Position numbers and translations under genes: made by a program
Assembly (NCBI RefSeq): GCF_001499965.1
Contig: NZ_LQIT01000002.1
Coordinates: 1 to 64,000, forward strand
DNA: 64,000 nt
Source of the DNA: Mycobacterium sp. GA-2829
Lineage (GTDB): Bacteria; Actinomycetota; Actinomycetes; Mycobacteriales; Mycobacteriaceae
Direction: 5' to 3'
The notes under the pieces: generated by a model
The model's database searches: none
Told to the model about the DNA's origin: nothing
Seen by the model: the letters and a program-made list of their open reading frames with translations, nothing else
In this document: positions 26,501 through 33,058 of the stretch, piece after piece
Position numbering within the stretch: the stretch's first letter is position 1
Layout: each line of letters begins with the position of its first letter

Positions 26501-27865
26501 CACGGCCTCGGCCAGCGCGTCGTCGGGTGACTCGCCGACGGGGTGTAGGTGGTCGAAACCCTGTGCCAGCGAACGTAATCCGTCGTCGGCGATGGACACG
26601 ACCCGCGGCCGGGTGCGGCGCGCCTCGGCGACCACGGCGGCCGCATAGGGGTCTCGGACCCGGCTGACGAGAACTTCGCCCTCGTCGCCGGCACCGGGTA
26701 TCTCCGACACGGGGTGCCAGCCCCCGCCGATCGCCCCGTCGGCCAGTGCGGCGCGCGCGGCCTGCCAGGCCCGGCTGCGGTGTGAGTTCGTCAGGCCCCG
26801 TACCCGGCTGACCATGAGGTCGTCGGTGTGCAGTGCGCGCGGATCGATCACGACGGTGTCGATCCGGTCGAGGGTTCGCAACGCGCGCGGGTGCAGGACG
26901 AGACCGTCGTGGCGGGCGGTCAGGCCGCGGCTCAGCGCGCACGCGAACGCTTCGCGGGTGGTGCGCAACGCCTTCGGGGCCGCCACCACCGCCGCTTCGC
27001 CCGCGCTCGCGGGGTTTCCGGTCACCATTCCGAGCGCCAGGCCCGCGACGGCCCCGATCGTGGCGGCCCGGTCGGCGTACCGCTCGGGCTTGCCTTCGGC
27101 GGGGGACACCCGTTTCGTCGGTGGGCGGTCGTCGGCGGCGTGGCGCGCCAGGGCCGGTTCGTGCCTGCGCCATGCCGCGCGGTCGTTCCAGGCTTCGGCG
27201 GCGAGCATGGTGCGCTGGGCGGCCTCGGCGACGGCGGAGACGGGGGAGACCGCCAGCGTCGCGGCGGCGGCGTGCGTGGCGGCGAACAGCAGATCGGTGC
27301 CGTCGGGCCCGAGCCGGCTCTCGACCTGTTTACGCACCCGGGGCATGTGGTCGGCCAACGTCGGTACCGCGGAGACGATTTCGGGCAGTCCGCGCAACCG
27401 CAGCATCGTCGCGGTCACCGAGAGGCCGACCCCGGCGAGGGCGAACGCCGCACCCCCGGTGCGCGCCGCGAGCACCGCATCGTCGCCGGGCAGGTTCATC
27501 GGTTGGACGTCGCGCGCCGCGGCATCGGCGGCGCGTTCGGCACGGTCGACGATCCGCAGCAGATCCGGCAATCCGGGGCCGCCGCCGTCGACGGTCACCA
27601 CGATCCGCGCGACGGTGGTGTTGAGGGCGACCGTCCGCACGCCGGGCGTGCTCTCGACGGCCCGGACGACTTCCTTCGCGATGTCGTCGGCGTGCGCACC
27701 GCCGAGGCCGCGCACCTCGACCCAGCGGCGGTCGCCGACCGCCTGACACCGGCGCGCGGTGGGGCCGCCGAGCGCCTCGAGGGCGACGGCGGTGGCGGTG
27801 CGGGTCACGGCCCCGGCGGCGCGAAGCGGTGCGGTCAACAATCCGACGCCGGGGACCCTGGTCAC
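23522..27865 (-). CDS. ctpI: Giant cation-transporting P-type ATPase (CtpI/CtpH type)
   Basis: About 1447 residues, far longer than common P-type ATPases but typical of mycobacterial CtpH and CtpI. The N-terminal 600 or so residues hold a heavy-metal-associated-like domain and an extra region of unknown role. The core has the actuator motif LTGESLPVAKE (about residue 745), the phosphorylated aspartate in DKTGTLSENR (about 903) and MVGDGANDAAA (about 1163), with flanking membrane helices. The ion is unknown. The GTG at 27865 is preferred over a TTG three codons upstream. It separates lrpA from lat, unlike in M. tuberculosis. Confidence 0.88.
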   Translation of the reverse strand: MTRVPGVGLLTAPLRAAGAVTRTATAVALEALGGPTARRCQAVGDRRWVEVRGLGGAHADDIAKEVVRAVESTPGVRTVALNTTVARIVVTVDGGGPGLPDLLRIVDRAERAADAAARDVQPMNLPGDDAVLAARTGGAAFALAGVGLSVTATMLRLRGLPEIVSAVPTLADHMPRVRKQVESRLGPDGTDLLFAATHAAAATLAVSPVSAVAEAAQRTMLAAEAWNDRAAWRRHEPALARHAADDRPPTKRVSPAEGKPERYADRAATIGAVAGLALGMVTGNPASAGEAAVVAAPKALRTTREAFACALSRGLTARHDGLVLHPRALRTLDRIDTVVIDPRALHTDDLMVSRVRGLTNSHRSRAWQAARAALADGAIGGGWHPVSEIPGAGDEGEVLVSRVRDPYAAAVVAEARRTRPRVVSIADDGLRSLAQGFDHLHPVGESPDDALAEAVAAAKDAGATVLLITTADMTTPHAADVTVGVLREGRPPPWSADLFVDDLTGAWRILHALPAARAASEKGVELSLSSSSVGALMLIPGVPGSGPLSAHAGAMAGLLSGATAGNRVFRDPLPGAEPAHEWHALPKDEVADLLPRRDRSADDRSDRTLVPEPVAALWSYATDFVGEVRANLADPLTPILATGAMASALLGSPFDAALVGGVVLGNAALTAEQQLHAERTLRRLLAVQDPPARRRLGDTEADGDEEIPANRLQPGDVIEVRSGEVVPADVRLIEAHTVEVDESSLTGESLPVAKETDPAPGAPLAERVCMLYAGSTVVAGRAVGIVTAVGARSEMQRALAMAPSKSREIGLQAQLRRITGRMLPWSLAGGAFVGLLSALRRTPLRESAASAVGVMVAAVPEGLPLVATLAQLAAAQRLSGESVLIRNPHSVEALARVQVVCFDKTGTLSENRLQVKALRPVAGYTEADVLTKAASTVVVRNGERTEHATDDAILRAAGGADPEAGTREPDAVLPFQSGRPYAATLTGNRLTIKGAPERIAAALAEDGTALTALFDEMTAQGLRVLAVAECDLSDTDACAAAQDPERLERLCASNLRPVGAVGLADTPRPAARDLLRALDDQGIGVRLITGDHPVTAAVVAGDLGLDVTPDEVVTGDEWENMSADERATAVAERAVFARMTPEHKVDVVQALEAGGVVTAMVGDGANDAAAIRAASVGIGVAAAGSDPARTAADVMLLDGHIEALLDAIDEGNQLWRRVQSAVSVLLGGNAGEVCFALISSLLTGRSVLNARQMLLVNMLTDALPAAALAVSPQAENGTADRDEAAMWRAIGIRGAATTTGATAAWLMASVTGTPRRAATAALIGLVSTQMLQTLLDSHAPLVVATNVATFATMIGIISTPVISQLFGCTPVGPFAWSQAFLAAAGATALSALAPAVLERLTGTVSVDDLDDPGADQDGVDLGERRREDPDGAAEERILAAAAHQVGK

Positions 27866-27958
27866 CCCGTCCAACGTACCCCGGTGTGCCCCCCGTCACA
27901 CGTCCCCGTCAATAGGAACCTGTGCTTAGTGTTGCCATTTCAGCAGGAAAAAATACGG

Positions 27959-27964
27959 TATGAT
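27959..27964 (+). promoter_or_regulatory. Candidate -10 box for a leaderless lat mRNA
   Basis: TATGAT lies exactly six bases before the lat ATG, so transcription should begin at or next to the start codon, the pattern of leaderless mycobacterial transcripts. An A-rich stretch (AAAAAATACGG) precedes it. No Shine-Dalgarno sequence is present before the ATG. Confidence 0.5.
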
Positions 27965-27970
27965 GGCGTC

Positions 27971-29302
27971 ATGACCGACATGTTGACACGTGCTGCTGCG
28001 GATGTCCGTCCCGACGACGTCCACGCGGTGCTCGCCCGCAGCATCCTCGCCGACGGTCTCGATCTGGTGCTCGACCTCGACCGGTCGGCAGGGTCCTGGC
28101 TCGTCGACGCCCGCACCGGTGAGCGCTACCTCGACATGTTCACGTTCTTCGCGTCGTCAGCGCTGGGCATGAACCACCCCGCACTCGCCGCCGACGACGA
28201 CTTCCGCGCCGAACTGGCTCGGACCGCGGTGAACAAACCCAGCAACTCCGACGTGTACTCGGTGCCGATGGCCCGGTTCGTCGACACGTTCAGTCGCGTA
28301 CTCGGGGATCCTGCGCTACCCCACCTGTTCTTCGTCGACGGCGGTGCGCTCGCGGTCGAGAACGCGCTGAAGGTGGCCTTCGACTGGAAGAGCCGTCTCA
28401 ACGAAAGTCGCGGACTGTCACCGGATCTCGGCACACGGGTGATGCACCTGCGCGGGGCGTTCCACGGTCGCAGCGGGTACACGCTGTCGTTGACCAACAC
28501 CGACCCGAACAAGGTGGCGCGGTTCCCGAAGTTCGACTGGCCGCGCATCGACGCACCGTACCTGCGGCCCGGATTCGACGCCGCCGCCATGGCCGACCTC
28601 GAGGCGGAATCGCTGCGGCAGGCGCGTGCGGCGTTCGAGGCCCACCCACATGACATCGCCTGCTTCATCGCCGAGCCGATCCAGGGTGAGGGCGGCGACC
28701 GGCACTTCCGGCCCGAGTTCTTCGCCGCGATGCGCACGTTGTGCGACGAGTACGATGCGCTGCTCATCGTCGACGAGGTGCAGACCGGCTGCGGGATCAC
28801 CGGAACGCCGTGGGCCTACCAACAATTGGGCATCACCCCTGATGTCGTCGCATTCGGCAAGAAGACCCAGGTGTGCGGGGTGATGGCGGGCCGACGGGTC
28901 GACGAGGTCGCCGACAACGTGTTCGCGGTGAGCTCGCGGATCAACTCCACCTGGGGCGGCAACCTCACCGACATGGTGCGGGCGCGGCGGATCCTCGAGG
29001 TCGTCGAATCCGAGGATCTGGTGGAGCGTGCCGCACACGCCGGCGGCTATCTGCTGGCGCGGCTCGAGCAGCTCGCCGCCGAACACCCCGACCTGGTACG
29101 CGACGTCCGTGGTCGCGGCCTGATGTGCGCGTTCAGCCTGCCGACGCCGGAGAAGCGCGACGCGTTGATCGCCCGCCTGTGGGACCAGCGCGTGATCATG
29201 CTGGCCAGCGGGGCGGATTCGGTGCGCTTCCGTCCGGCGCTGACGGTGTCGCGGGAGGAACTCGACGCCGCGGTGGACGCGGTGCGTCGCGCCCTGAGCT
29301 GA
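27971..29302 (+). CDS. lat: L-lysine epsilon-aminotransferase
   Basis: 443 residues, matching the Rv3290c family. A fold-type I PLP enzyme: the PLP-binding aspartate is in LLIVDEVQTGCG and the Schiff-base lysine in VVAFGKKTQVCGVMAG. The N-terminal part has the substrate-site sequences MFTFFASSALGMNHPAL and NKPSNSDVYS. It moves the epsilon-amino group of lysine to 2-oxoglutarate, giving aminoadipate semialdehyde for Pcd. In M. tuberculosis it is strongly raised in persistence and starvation. Its start appears leaderless. The 3' end overlaps a convergent gene by about 107 bp. Confidence 0.93.
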   Translation: MTDMLTRAAADVRPDDVHAVLARSILADGLDLVLDLDRSAGSWLVDARTGERYLDMFTFFASSALGMNHPALAADDDFRAELARTAVNKPSNSDVYSVPMARFVDTFSRVLGDPALPHLFFVDGGALAVENALKVAFDWKSRLNESRGLSPDLGTRVMHLRGAFHGRSGYTLSLTNTDPNKVARFPKFDWPRIDAPYLRPGFDAAAMADLEAESLRQARAAFEAHPHDIACFIAEPIQGEGGDRHFRPEFFAAMRTLCDEYDALLIVDEVQTGCGITGTPWAYQQLGITPDVVAFGKKTQVCGVMAGRRVDEVADNVFAVSSRINSTWGGNLTDMVRARRILEVVESEDLVERAAHAGGYLLARLEQLAAEHPDLVRDVRGRGLMCAFSLPTPEKRDALIARLWDQRVIMLASGADSVRFRPALTVSREELDAAVDAVRRALS

Positions 29303-29852
29303 CGCCGTCTGCGGTGATGCGCCGGATCGTCGACCGCAGCCGGGGCAACTCGTCGCGGCCGACGAGCTCGCAGCCGTGGCGTTCGGCGAGTTTGCGTGCC
29401 GCAGGGGTGAATTCGTTGTTCGTGACGACCATGGTGCGGACACAGTCCTGCATCGGCGCCCCGGCGACGACCTCCTGGACCGCGCCGGCCCCGACCGGAC
29501 GGGATTGACGTTTGCACTGCACCGCCACCCGGTTGGGACGCACGCCCAGGATGAGGTCGACACCCCAGTCCCCGGTCAGCGGGGTCATGATCACCGGGAC
29601 CCCGCAGGAGCGGGCGATGCGGGCGACGTGGTCCTCGAACTCCGTACCCGACATGTCCTCCTCGGGCCCCGGCGACGCGGTGGCCGCTCCGGTGATCGCG
29701 CCCCACACGAACCGCGGCGCCGCGGCGACCAGCAGTGGAACCACAACGGCGACGGCCACGGCGAGCCCGAACGGGGTGCCGAGCACGTGGGCGCACAGAC
29801 CCGATGCGACACCCAGCGCGGCATAGAGTTTGACGCGACTGCTGCGGGACAC
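29196..29852 (-). CDS. Membrane-anchored Mrr-type restriction-like nuclease
   Basis: 218 residues from a GTG. Residues 8-52 form one or two hydrophobic segments (LYAALGVASGLCAHVLG, VAVAVVVPLLVAAAPRFVW). Then comes an Mrr-catalytic domain of the PD-(D/E)XK fold: GTEFEDHVARI, the metal-binding aspartate in GDWGVDLIL, and QCK in VAVQCKRQ. The fold continues with VTNNEFTPAARKLAERHG. The last 35 residues are proline-rich and overlap the end of lat on the other strand, so the true stop could differ. Membrane-tethered Mrr-like proteins are known but poorly understood; a role against foreign DNA is an inference. Confidence 0.75.
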   Translation of the reverse strand: MSRSSRVKLYAALGVASGLCAHVLGTPFGLAVAVAVVVPLLVAAAPRFVWGAITGAATASPGPEEDMSGTEFEDHVARIARSCGVPVIMTPLTGDWGVDLILGVRPNRVAVQCKRQSRPVGAGAVQEVVAGAPMQDCVRTMVVTNNEFTPAARKLAERHGCELVGRDELPRLRSTIRRITADGVSSGRDAPRPPRRRVPPATPSAPDGSAPNPPRWPA

Positions 29853-29917
29853 GGCCGGATCGTACGGCCGGGCACCGACGGCGCGGGCAGATGTTGCCGA
29901 CGCCACGGCGGCGGGCA

Positions 29918-29945
29918 GGTTTATCTCTCTGTGACCTGGGGGAAT
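29918..29945 (+). promoter_or_regulatory. Candidate SigF promoter of the Rv3289c-like gene
   Basis: GGTTT (29918-29922), 17 bases, then GGGAAT (29940-29945), close to the SigF consensus GGTTT-N15-17-GGGTAT with one mismatch. It lies 43 bp upstream of the membrane-protein start. Confidence 0.45.
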
Positions 29946-29987
29946 TTCTTCTGCGTCAGCGTTGGGCAGAGTTCGAGTAGGTGCACG

Positions 29988-30350
29988 GTGTTCCAGAACC
30001 CGCACGATGTGCGCGAAGGCGTCGATGTCCGCGCGGTGGTGCGCGCGACGATGATGGTCGCCCTGCTGGGCGGCGCCTTCCTCGGCGTCGCCGCGGTGTG
30101 GGTGAGTACCTGCAGTGGGTCGGTGGCCGACGCCCTGGCCTGCGGTGCACCCCAACGGGGCCTGCTCGCGCTCGGTGCGCCCGCCATCCTGCTGGCGGGT
30201 GCGGTGCGGTCGTTCGCTCGGGCGCTGCAGTACCGCGCACGCACCGAGAACTGGTGGGCCTGGCAGGCGGCCGGGCTGTTCCTGTTGGCGCTGATGCTCA
30301 CCGCCGCGACCGCCGCACCGGTGCTGGCGGGCCCCGCAGTGCTGGGCTGA
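29988..30350 (+). CDS. Small membrane protein (Rv3289c-like)
   Basis: 120 residues from a GTG. Three hydrophobic segments are seen: MMVALLGGAFLGVAAVWV (about 22-39), GLLALGAPAILLAGAV (about 58-73) and LFLLALMLTAATAAPVL (near the C terminus). Two cysteines (STCSGSVADALAC) lie in the outside loop and may form a disulfide. Position between lat and usfY and the membrane pattern match Rv3289c of M. tuberculosis. Function is unknown. The candidate SigF promoter ahead of it suggests stress or stationary-phase expression. Confidence 0.65.
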   Translation: MFQNPHDVREGVDVRAVVRATMMVALLGGAFLGVAAVWVSTCSGSVADALACGAPQRGLLALGAPAILLAGAVRSFARALQYRARTENWWAWQAAGLFLLALMLTAATAAPVLAGPAVLG

Positions 30351-30365
30351 CCCGCCGCCGTTTCC

Positions 30366-30390
30366 GTTTCGCCGTAGTGGGCACCGGGTA
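30366..30390 (+). promoter_or_regulatory. SigF promoter of usfY
   Basis: GTTT (30366-30369), 16 bases, GGGTA (30386-30390): a full match to the mycobacterial SigF consensus. The usfY ATG follows 30 bp downstream with the Shine-Dalgarno sequence AAGGAGGA between. In M. tuberculosis the usfY-rsbW-sigF operon has its SigF-dependent promoter at the same place. Confidence 0.75.
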
Positions 30391-30419
30391 GGTGTAGTGG
30401 TGCCGAAGGAGGATTACCC

Positions 30420-30728
30420 ATGAAGAGTCCAGACGATCCTGTCGACCATGCACGGACGACCCGTCCGCACGCCGGCGAGACGATGAAGGACACCAAGAAC
30501 CTGCCTGCGCTGATCCTTCTCGGGGTCGCGCTCGTGTCGTTCGTCGCCGCACTCGCCGCGCACGCCACCTCCAACCACACGGTGGGTGTGGTACTCGGCT
30601 GCATCTCCGCCGTGGTGCTGGTGGTGGCCGGTGCCTGGCTCCTGATCGAGCACCGTCGGGTCAAGGGCATCGAAGAGCGTTGGTATGCAGAACATCCCGA
30701 TGTCGAACGGCAGCATCCGTCCCGCTGA
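30420..30728 (+). CDS. usfY: UsfY family membrane protein
   Basis: 102 residues. The N-terminal motif DPVDHARTTRPHAGET and the C-terminal RRVKGIEERWYAEHP are the hallmarks of the UsfY family as I know it. Between them are two hydrophobic segments (LPALILLGVALVSFVAALAAH and VGVVLGCISAVVLVVAGAWLL). In M. tuberculosis usfY is the first gene of the usfY-rsbW-sigF operon. Here about 16 kb separates it from rsbW, and the gene ends in its own bidirectional terminator. Its role is unknown; the SigF promoter ahead indicates membership of the SigF regulon. Confidence 0.8.
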   Translation: MKSPDDPVDHARTTRPHAGETMKDTKNLPALILLGVALVSFVAALAAHATSNHTVGVVLGCISAVVLVVAGAWLLIEHRRVKGIEERWYAEHPDVERQHPSR

Positions 30729-30738
30729 CGGAGATACG

Positions 30739-30771
30739 AAAAGGGCCCAGCCGAATCGGCTGGGCCCTTTC
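30739..30771. terminator. Bidirectional intrinsic terminator
   Basis: AAAGGGCCCAGCC (30740-30752) pairs perfectly with GGCTGGGCCCTTT (30758-30770) around GAATC, with A and T tracts at the two edges. It lies between the converging usfY and CsbD-like genes and can serve both. Confidence 0.85.
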
Positions 30772-30782
30772 TCGTGGCATGA

Positions 30783-31019
30783 CTACTGTTCGCTCTTCTG
30801 CCGCTCTTCGGCAGCCTTCGCGCCGGCACGGGCCGATTCGGCCTCGGCTTCCTTCTGCGCCGCGTCCTGCTGCGCGTCGGCCTTGTCCTGCTGGGCCTTG
30901 CCCTCGCGGACCATGTCGTCACGGCCGGTCACCGTGCCGACACCCTCCTTGGCCTTGCCCTTGACGTCCTCGACGACGCCCTTGATGCCTTCTTCGGGAC
31001 CACTGTTCTTCTCGGTCAT
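30783..31019 (-). CDS. CsbD-like general stress protein
   Basis: 78 residues, very hydrophilic and probably disordered or helical. The CsbD-type repeat is visible as GIKGVVEDVKGKAKEGVGTVTG, followed by a Gln/Lys/Glu/Ala-rich tail (KADAQQDAAQKEAEAE). CsbD proteins are controlled by general-stress sigma factors in Bacillus and are widespread in actinobacteria; their job is not known. The ATG is preceded by AAAGGTGAG. A SigF-like promoter lies 39-63 bp upstream. Confidence 0.8.
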   Translation of the reverse strand: MTEKNSGPEEGIKGVVEDVKGKAKEGVGTVTGRDDMVREGKAQQDKADAQQDAAQKEAEAESARAGAKAAEERQKSEQ

Positions 31020-31057
31020 ACTCACCTTTCGGCTTGGTCGAACACGTGACTGCTGGG

Positions 31058-31082
31058 TGCCCAAGGGGTCCGGCGACTAAAC
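31058..31082 (-). promoter_or_regulatory. Candidate SigF promoter of the CsbD-like gene
   Basis: Read on the minus strand: GTTT (31082-31079), 16 bases, GGGCA (31062-31058). One base differs from the consensus GGGTA. It lies between the SDR stop and the CsbD-like start. Confidence 0.5.
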
Positions 31083-31084
31083 GG

Positions 31085-31942
31085 TCACCCGGGCAGCGTC
31101 TCGCCGCCGATGGGGGCGAGCACCTCACCGCTGTAGTACGACGACATCTGCCCGGCGGCGAAGAACACATACGACGGGGCGATCTCGTCGGGCTGGGCCG
31201 CGCGACCGAAAGGTGTCTGGGCGCCGAAGTCCTCGGTCTTGTCCTCGCCCATCGTGGCCGGGATGAGCGGCGTCCACACCGGGCCGGGCGCCACGCAGTT
31301 GACGCGGATCTGGCGTTCGGCCAGTGACTGCGCCAGCGAGTACGTCAGCGCCAGCACCGCGCCCTTGGTCGCCGAGTAGTCCATCAGCGTCTTGTTGCCG
31401 CGCAGCCCGTTGATCGAGCTGGTGTTGATGATCGCGCCGCCGTCGGGCAGGTGTGCGAGGGCGGCCTTGGTGACGTGGAAGAAGCTGTCGATGTTCACCG
31501 CGAACGTCCGACGCCACTGCTCGTCGCTGATGTCGGTGAACGATTCGGTCGGGTTCTGGTAGGCGACGTTGTTGACGACGATGTCGAGTCCGCCGAACTC
31601 GTCGACGGTACGGCGCACCACCGTGCGGCACTGTTCGGCGTCGGCGAGGTCGCCGGGCAGCAGCAGACTGCGACGGCCACACTGCTCCACCAGCGCCGCG
31701 GTGTGTTCGGCGTCGGCGTGCTCCTCCAGGTAGGCGATCGCCACGTCGGCGCCCTCCTTGGCGAAGGCGACCGCGACCGCCCGGCCGATCCCCGAATCGC
31801 CGCCGGTGATCAGCGCGCGCTTACCGGCGAGCAGATCGCGGCCGACGTAGTCGCGCATCTCGTCGCGGGGCTGCTCGGACATCTGCGAGGTGTCGCCGGG
31901 ATAGGGGATCACGCCGTCGGGCGTCGGTGCGTTTTCAGCCAT
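31085..31942 (-). CDS. SDR-family oxidoreductase of the general-stress type
   Basis: About 285 residues. It has the 40-residue N-terminal extension (PYPGDTSQMSEQP...) typical of the Bacillus GSP39/YhdF group of SDRs, then TGGDSGIGRA (cofactor), VVNNVAYQ, and the catalytic set in NTSSINGLRG...MDYSATKGAV. The C terminus ends SSYYSGEVLAPIGGE, again typical. Proteins of this group are induced by general stress; substrates are unclear (sugar alcohol or glucose dehydrogenase activity is often proposed). The ATG at 31942 is chosen over a start eight codons upstream. Confidence 0.85.
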   Translation of the reverse strand: MAENAPTPDGVIPYPGDTSQMSEQPRDEMRDYVGRDLLAGKRALITGGDSGIGRAVAVAFAKEGADVAIAYLEEHADAEHTAALVEQCGRRSLLLPGDLADAEQCRTVVRRTVDEFGGLDIVVNNVAYQNPTESFTDISDEQWRRTFAVNIDSFFHVTKAALAHLPDGGAIINTSSINGLRGNKTLMDYSATKGAVLALTYSLAQSLAERQIRVNCVAPGPVWTPLIPATMGEDKTEDFGAQTPFGRAAQPDEIAPSYVFFAAGQMSSYYSGEVLAPIGGETLPG

Positions 31943-31988
31943 GGCCGCCGGATATCCCGTCACCACGCCGTCAAACAGCGGCGTCCGG

Positions 31989-32019
31989 TTCGCGAAGCGG
32001 GCCGCATCCGCTTCGCGAA
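31989..32019. repeat. Perfect 12-bp inverted repeat in a divergent promoter region
   Basis: TTCGCGAAGCGG (31989-32000) and CCGCTTCGCGAA (32008-32019) are exact inverse copies around GCCGCAT. Each arm also contains the self-complementary TTCGCGAA. It lies 18 bp upstream of the SigF-type -35 of the glycosyltransferase gene and 47 bp upstream of the divergent SDR. It could be an operator or a DNA hairpin. Confidence 0.5.
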
Positions 32020-32036
32020 AATCTCTAACGTTCGAC

Positions 32037-32060
32037 GTTTACCCCAAGAGGGCCCGGGTA
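32037..32060 (+). promoter_or_regulatory. SigF promoter of the first glycosyltransferase gene
   Basis: GTTT (32037-32040), 15 bases, GGGTA (32056-32060), a full consensus match. The ATG follows at 32071, so the transcript would have a leader of only a few bases. Confidence 0.65.
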
Positions 32061-32070
32061 CGACCGCGTC

Positions 32071-33039
32071 ATGTCATGCGGAGAGCAGCGCTCGATTCTC
32101 GCGTGGCACGTGCACGGCTCGTGGCTGCAGGCGCTGGTGTCCGGCGGCCACCGGTACCTCGTCCCGGTGACCGCGGCCAAGGACGCCGACGGCCGTGGAC
32201 TGCTCGGGCGCGACTGGCCGAACGCCCGCGAGGTCGAGGCCGACCGGCTGCGCGACGAGGACATCGACCTGGTGGTCCTGCAGCGCCCCGAGGAGCTCGA
32301 ACTCACCGAACGCTGGACGGGTCGGCGACCGGGCCGGGACCTGGCCGCCGTCTTCGTCGAACACAACGCGCCGCGGCCACTGACCGTCGACAGCGTGCAC
32401 CCGCTGGCCGAGCGCGACGACATCCCGATCGTGCACGTCACCGACTTCAACCGGTTGATGTGGGACAACGGCGTGGCCCCCACGCTGGTGATCGACCACG
32501 GCATCGCCGATCCCGGTATGCGCTACACCGGTGAGATCGCGGCCGCGGCGACCATGATCAACGAACCGCTCCGCAGGTGGCGCACCGTCGGGGCCGACCT
32601 GCTCGCGCCGCTGGGCGCGCGCGTGCCGATCGACGTGTGGGGGATCGGAACCCCGGCGCTGGACGACAAGGGCTGGCCGGGCGTCCGCGCGCAGGGTGAT
32701 CTCCCTGGTCCGCGGCTGTGGGCCGCCGTACCGCGCCGCCGGGTGTATCTGCACACCGCGCGGTGGACTTCGCTGGGGTTGTCGCTGTTGGAGGCGATGT
32801 TCCTCGGTATGCCGGTGGTGGCCGTCGCCTCGACGATGGCGCCGCTGGTGGTGCCGGCCGAGGCCGGTGTGGTGAGTGCCGATGTCGAGACGCTGGCATC
32901 GGCCTTGGAAGGGTTCGTGTCCGATCCGTCCGCGGCGGCAGCCGCGGGCAAGGCGGCACGCGACTTCGCGATGGCGCACTTCTCGCTCGACCGGTTCCTG
33001 CGCGACTGGGACCGGTTGATCGAGACCTGCTGCAGATGA
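32071..33039 (+). CDS. Glycosyltransferase, GT-B fold (GT4-like)
   Basis: 322 residues. The N-terminal domain begins with LAWHVHGSWLQALVSGGHRYLVP, a substrate-binding opening common in actinobacterial GT4 enzymes. The C-terminal nucleotide-binding domain has RRRVYLHTARWTSLGLSLLEAMFLGMPVVAVAST, which fits the E-x7-E loop region although the first acidic residue is replaced. It lacks a signal peptide. It precedes a second GT4 gene by 19 bp, so the two form a unit under the SigF-type promoter. Donor and acceptor are unknown; with the neighbouring pathway genes, ADP-heptose or UDP-xylose are candidate donors. Confidence 0.8.
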   Translation: MSCGEQRSILAWHVHGSWLQALVSGGHRYLVPVTAAKDADGRGLLGRDWPNAREVEADRLRDEDIDLVVLQRPEELELTERWTGRRPGRDLAAVFVEHNAPRPLTVDSVHPLAERDDIPIVHVTDFNRLMWDNGVAPTLVIDHGIADPGMRYTGEIAAAATMINEPLRRWRTVGADLLAPLGARVPIDVWGIGTPALDDKGWPGVRAQGDLPGPRLWAAVPRRRVYLHTARWTSLGLSLLEAMFLGMPVVAVASTMAPLVVPAEAGVVSADVETLASALEGFVSDPSAAAAAGKAARDFAMAHFSLDRFLRDWDRLIETCCR

Positions 33040-33058
33040 CATCGCAGAGAGGAACCGC

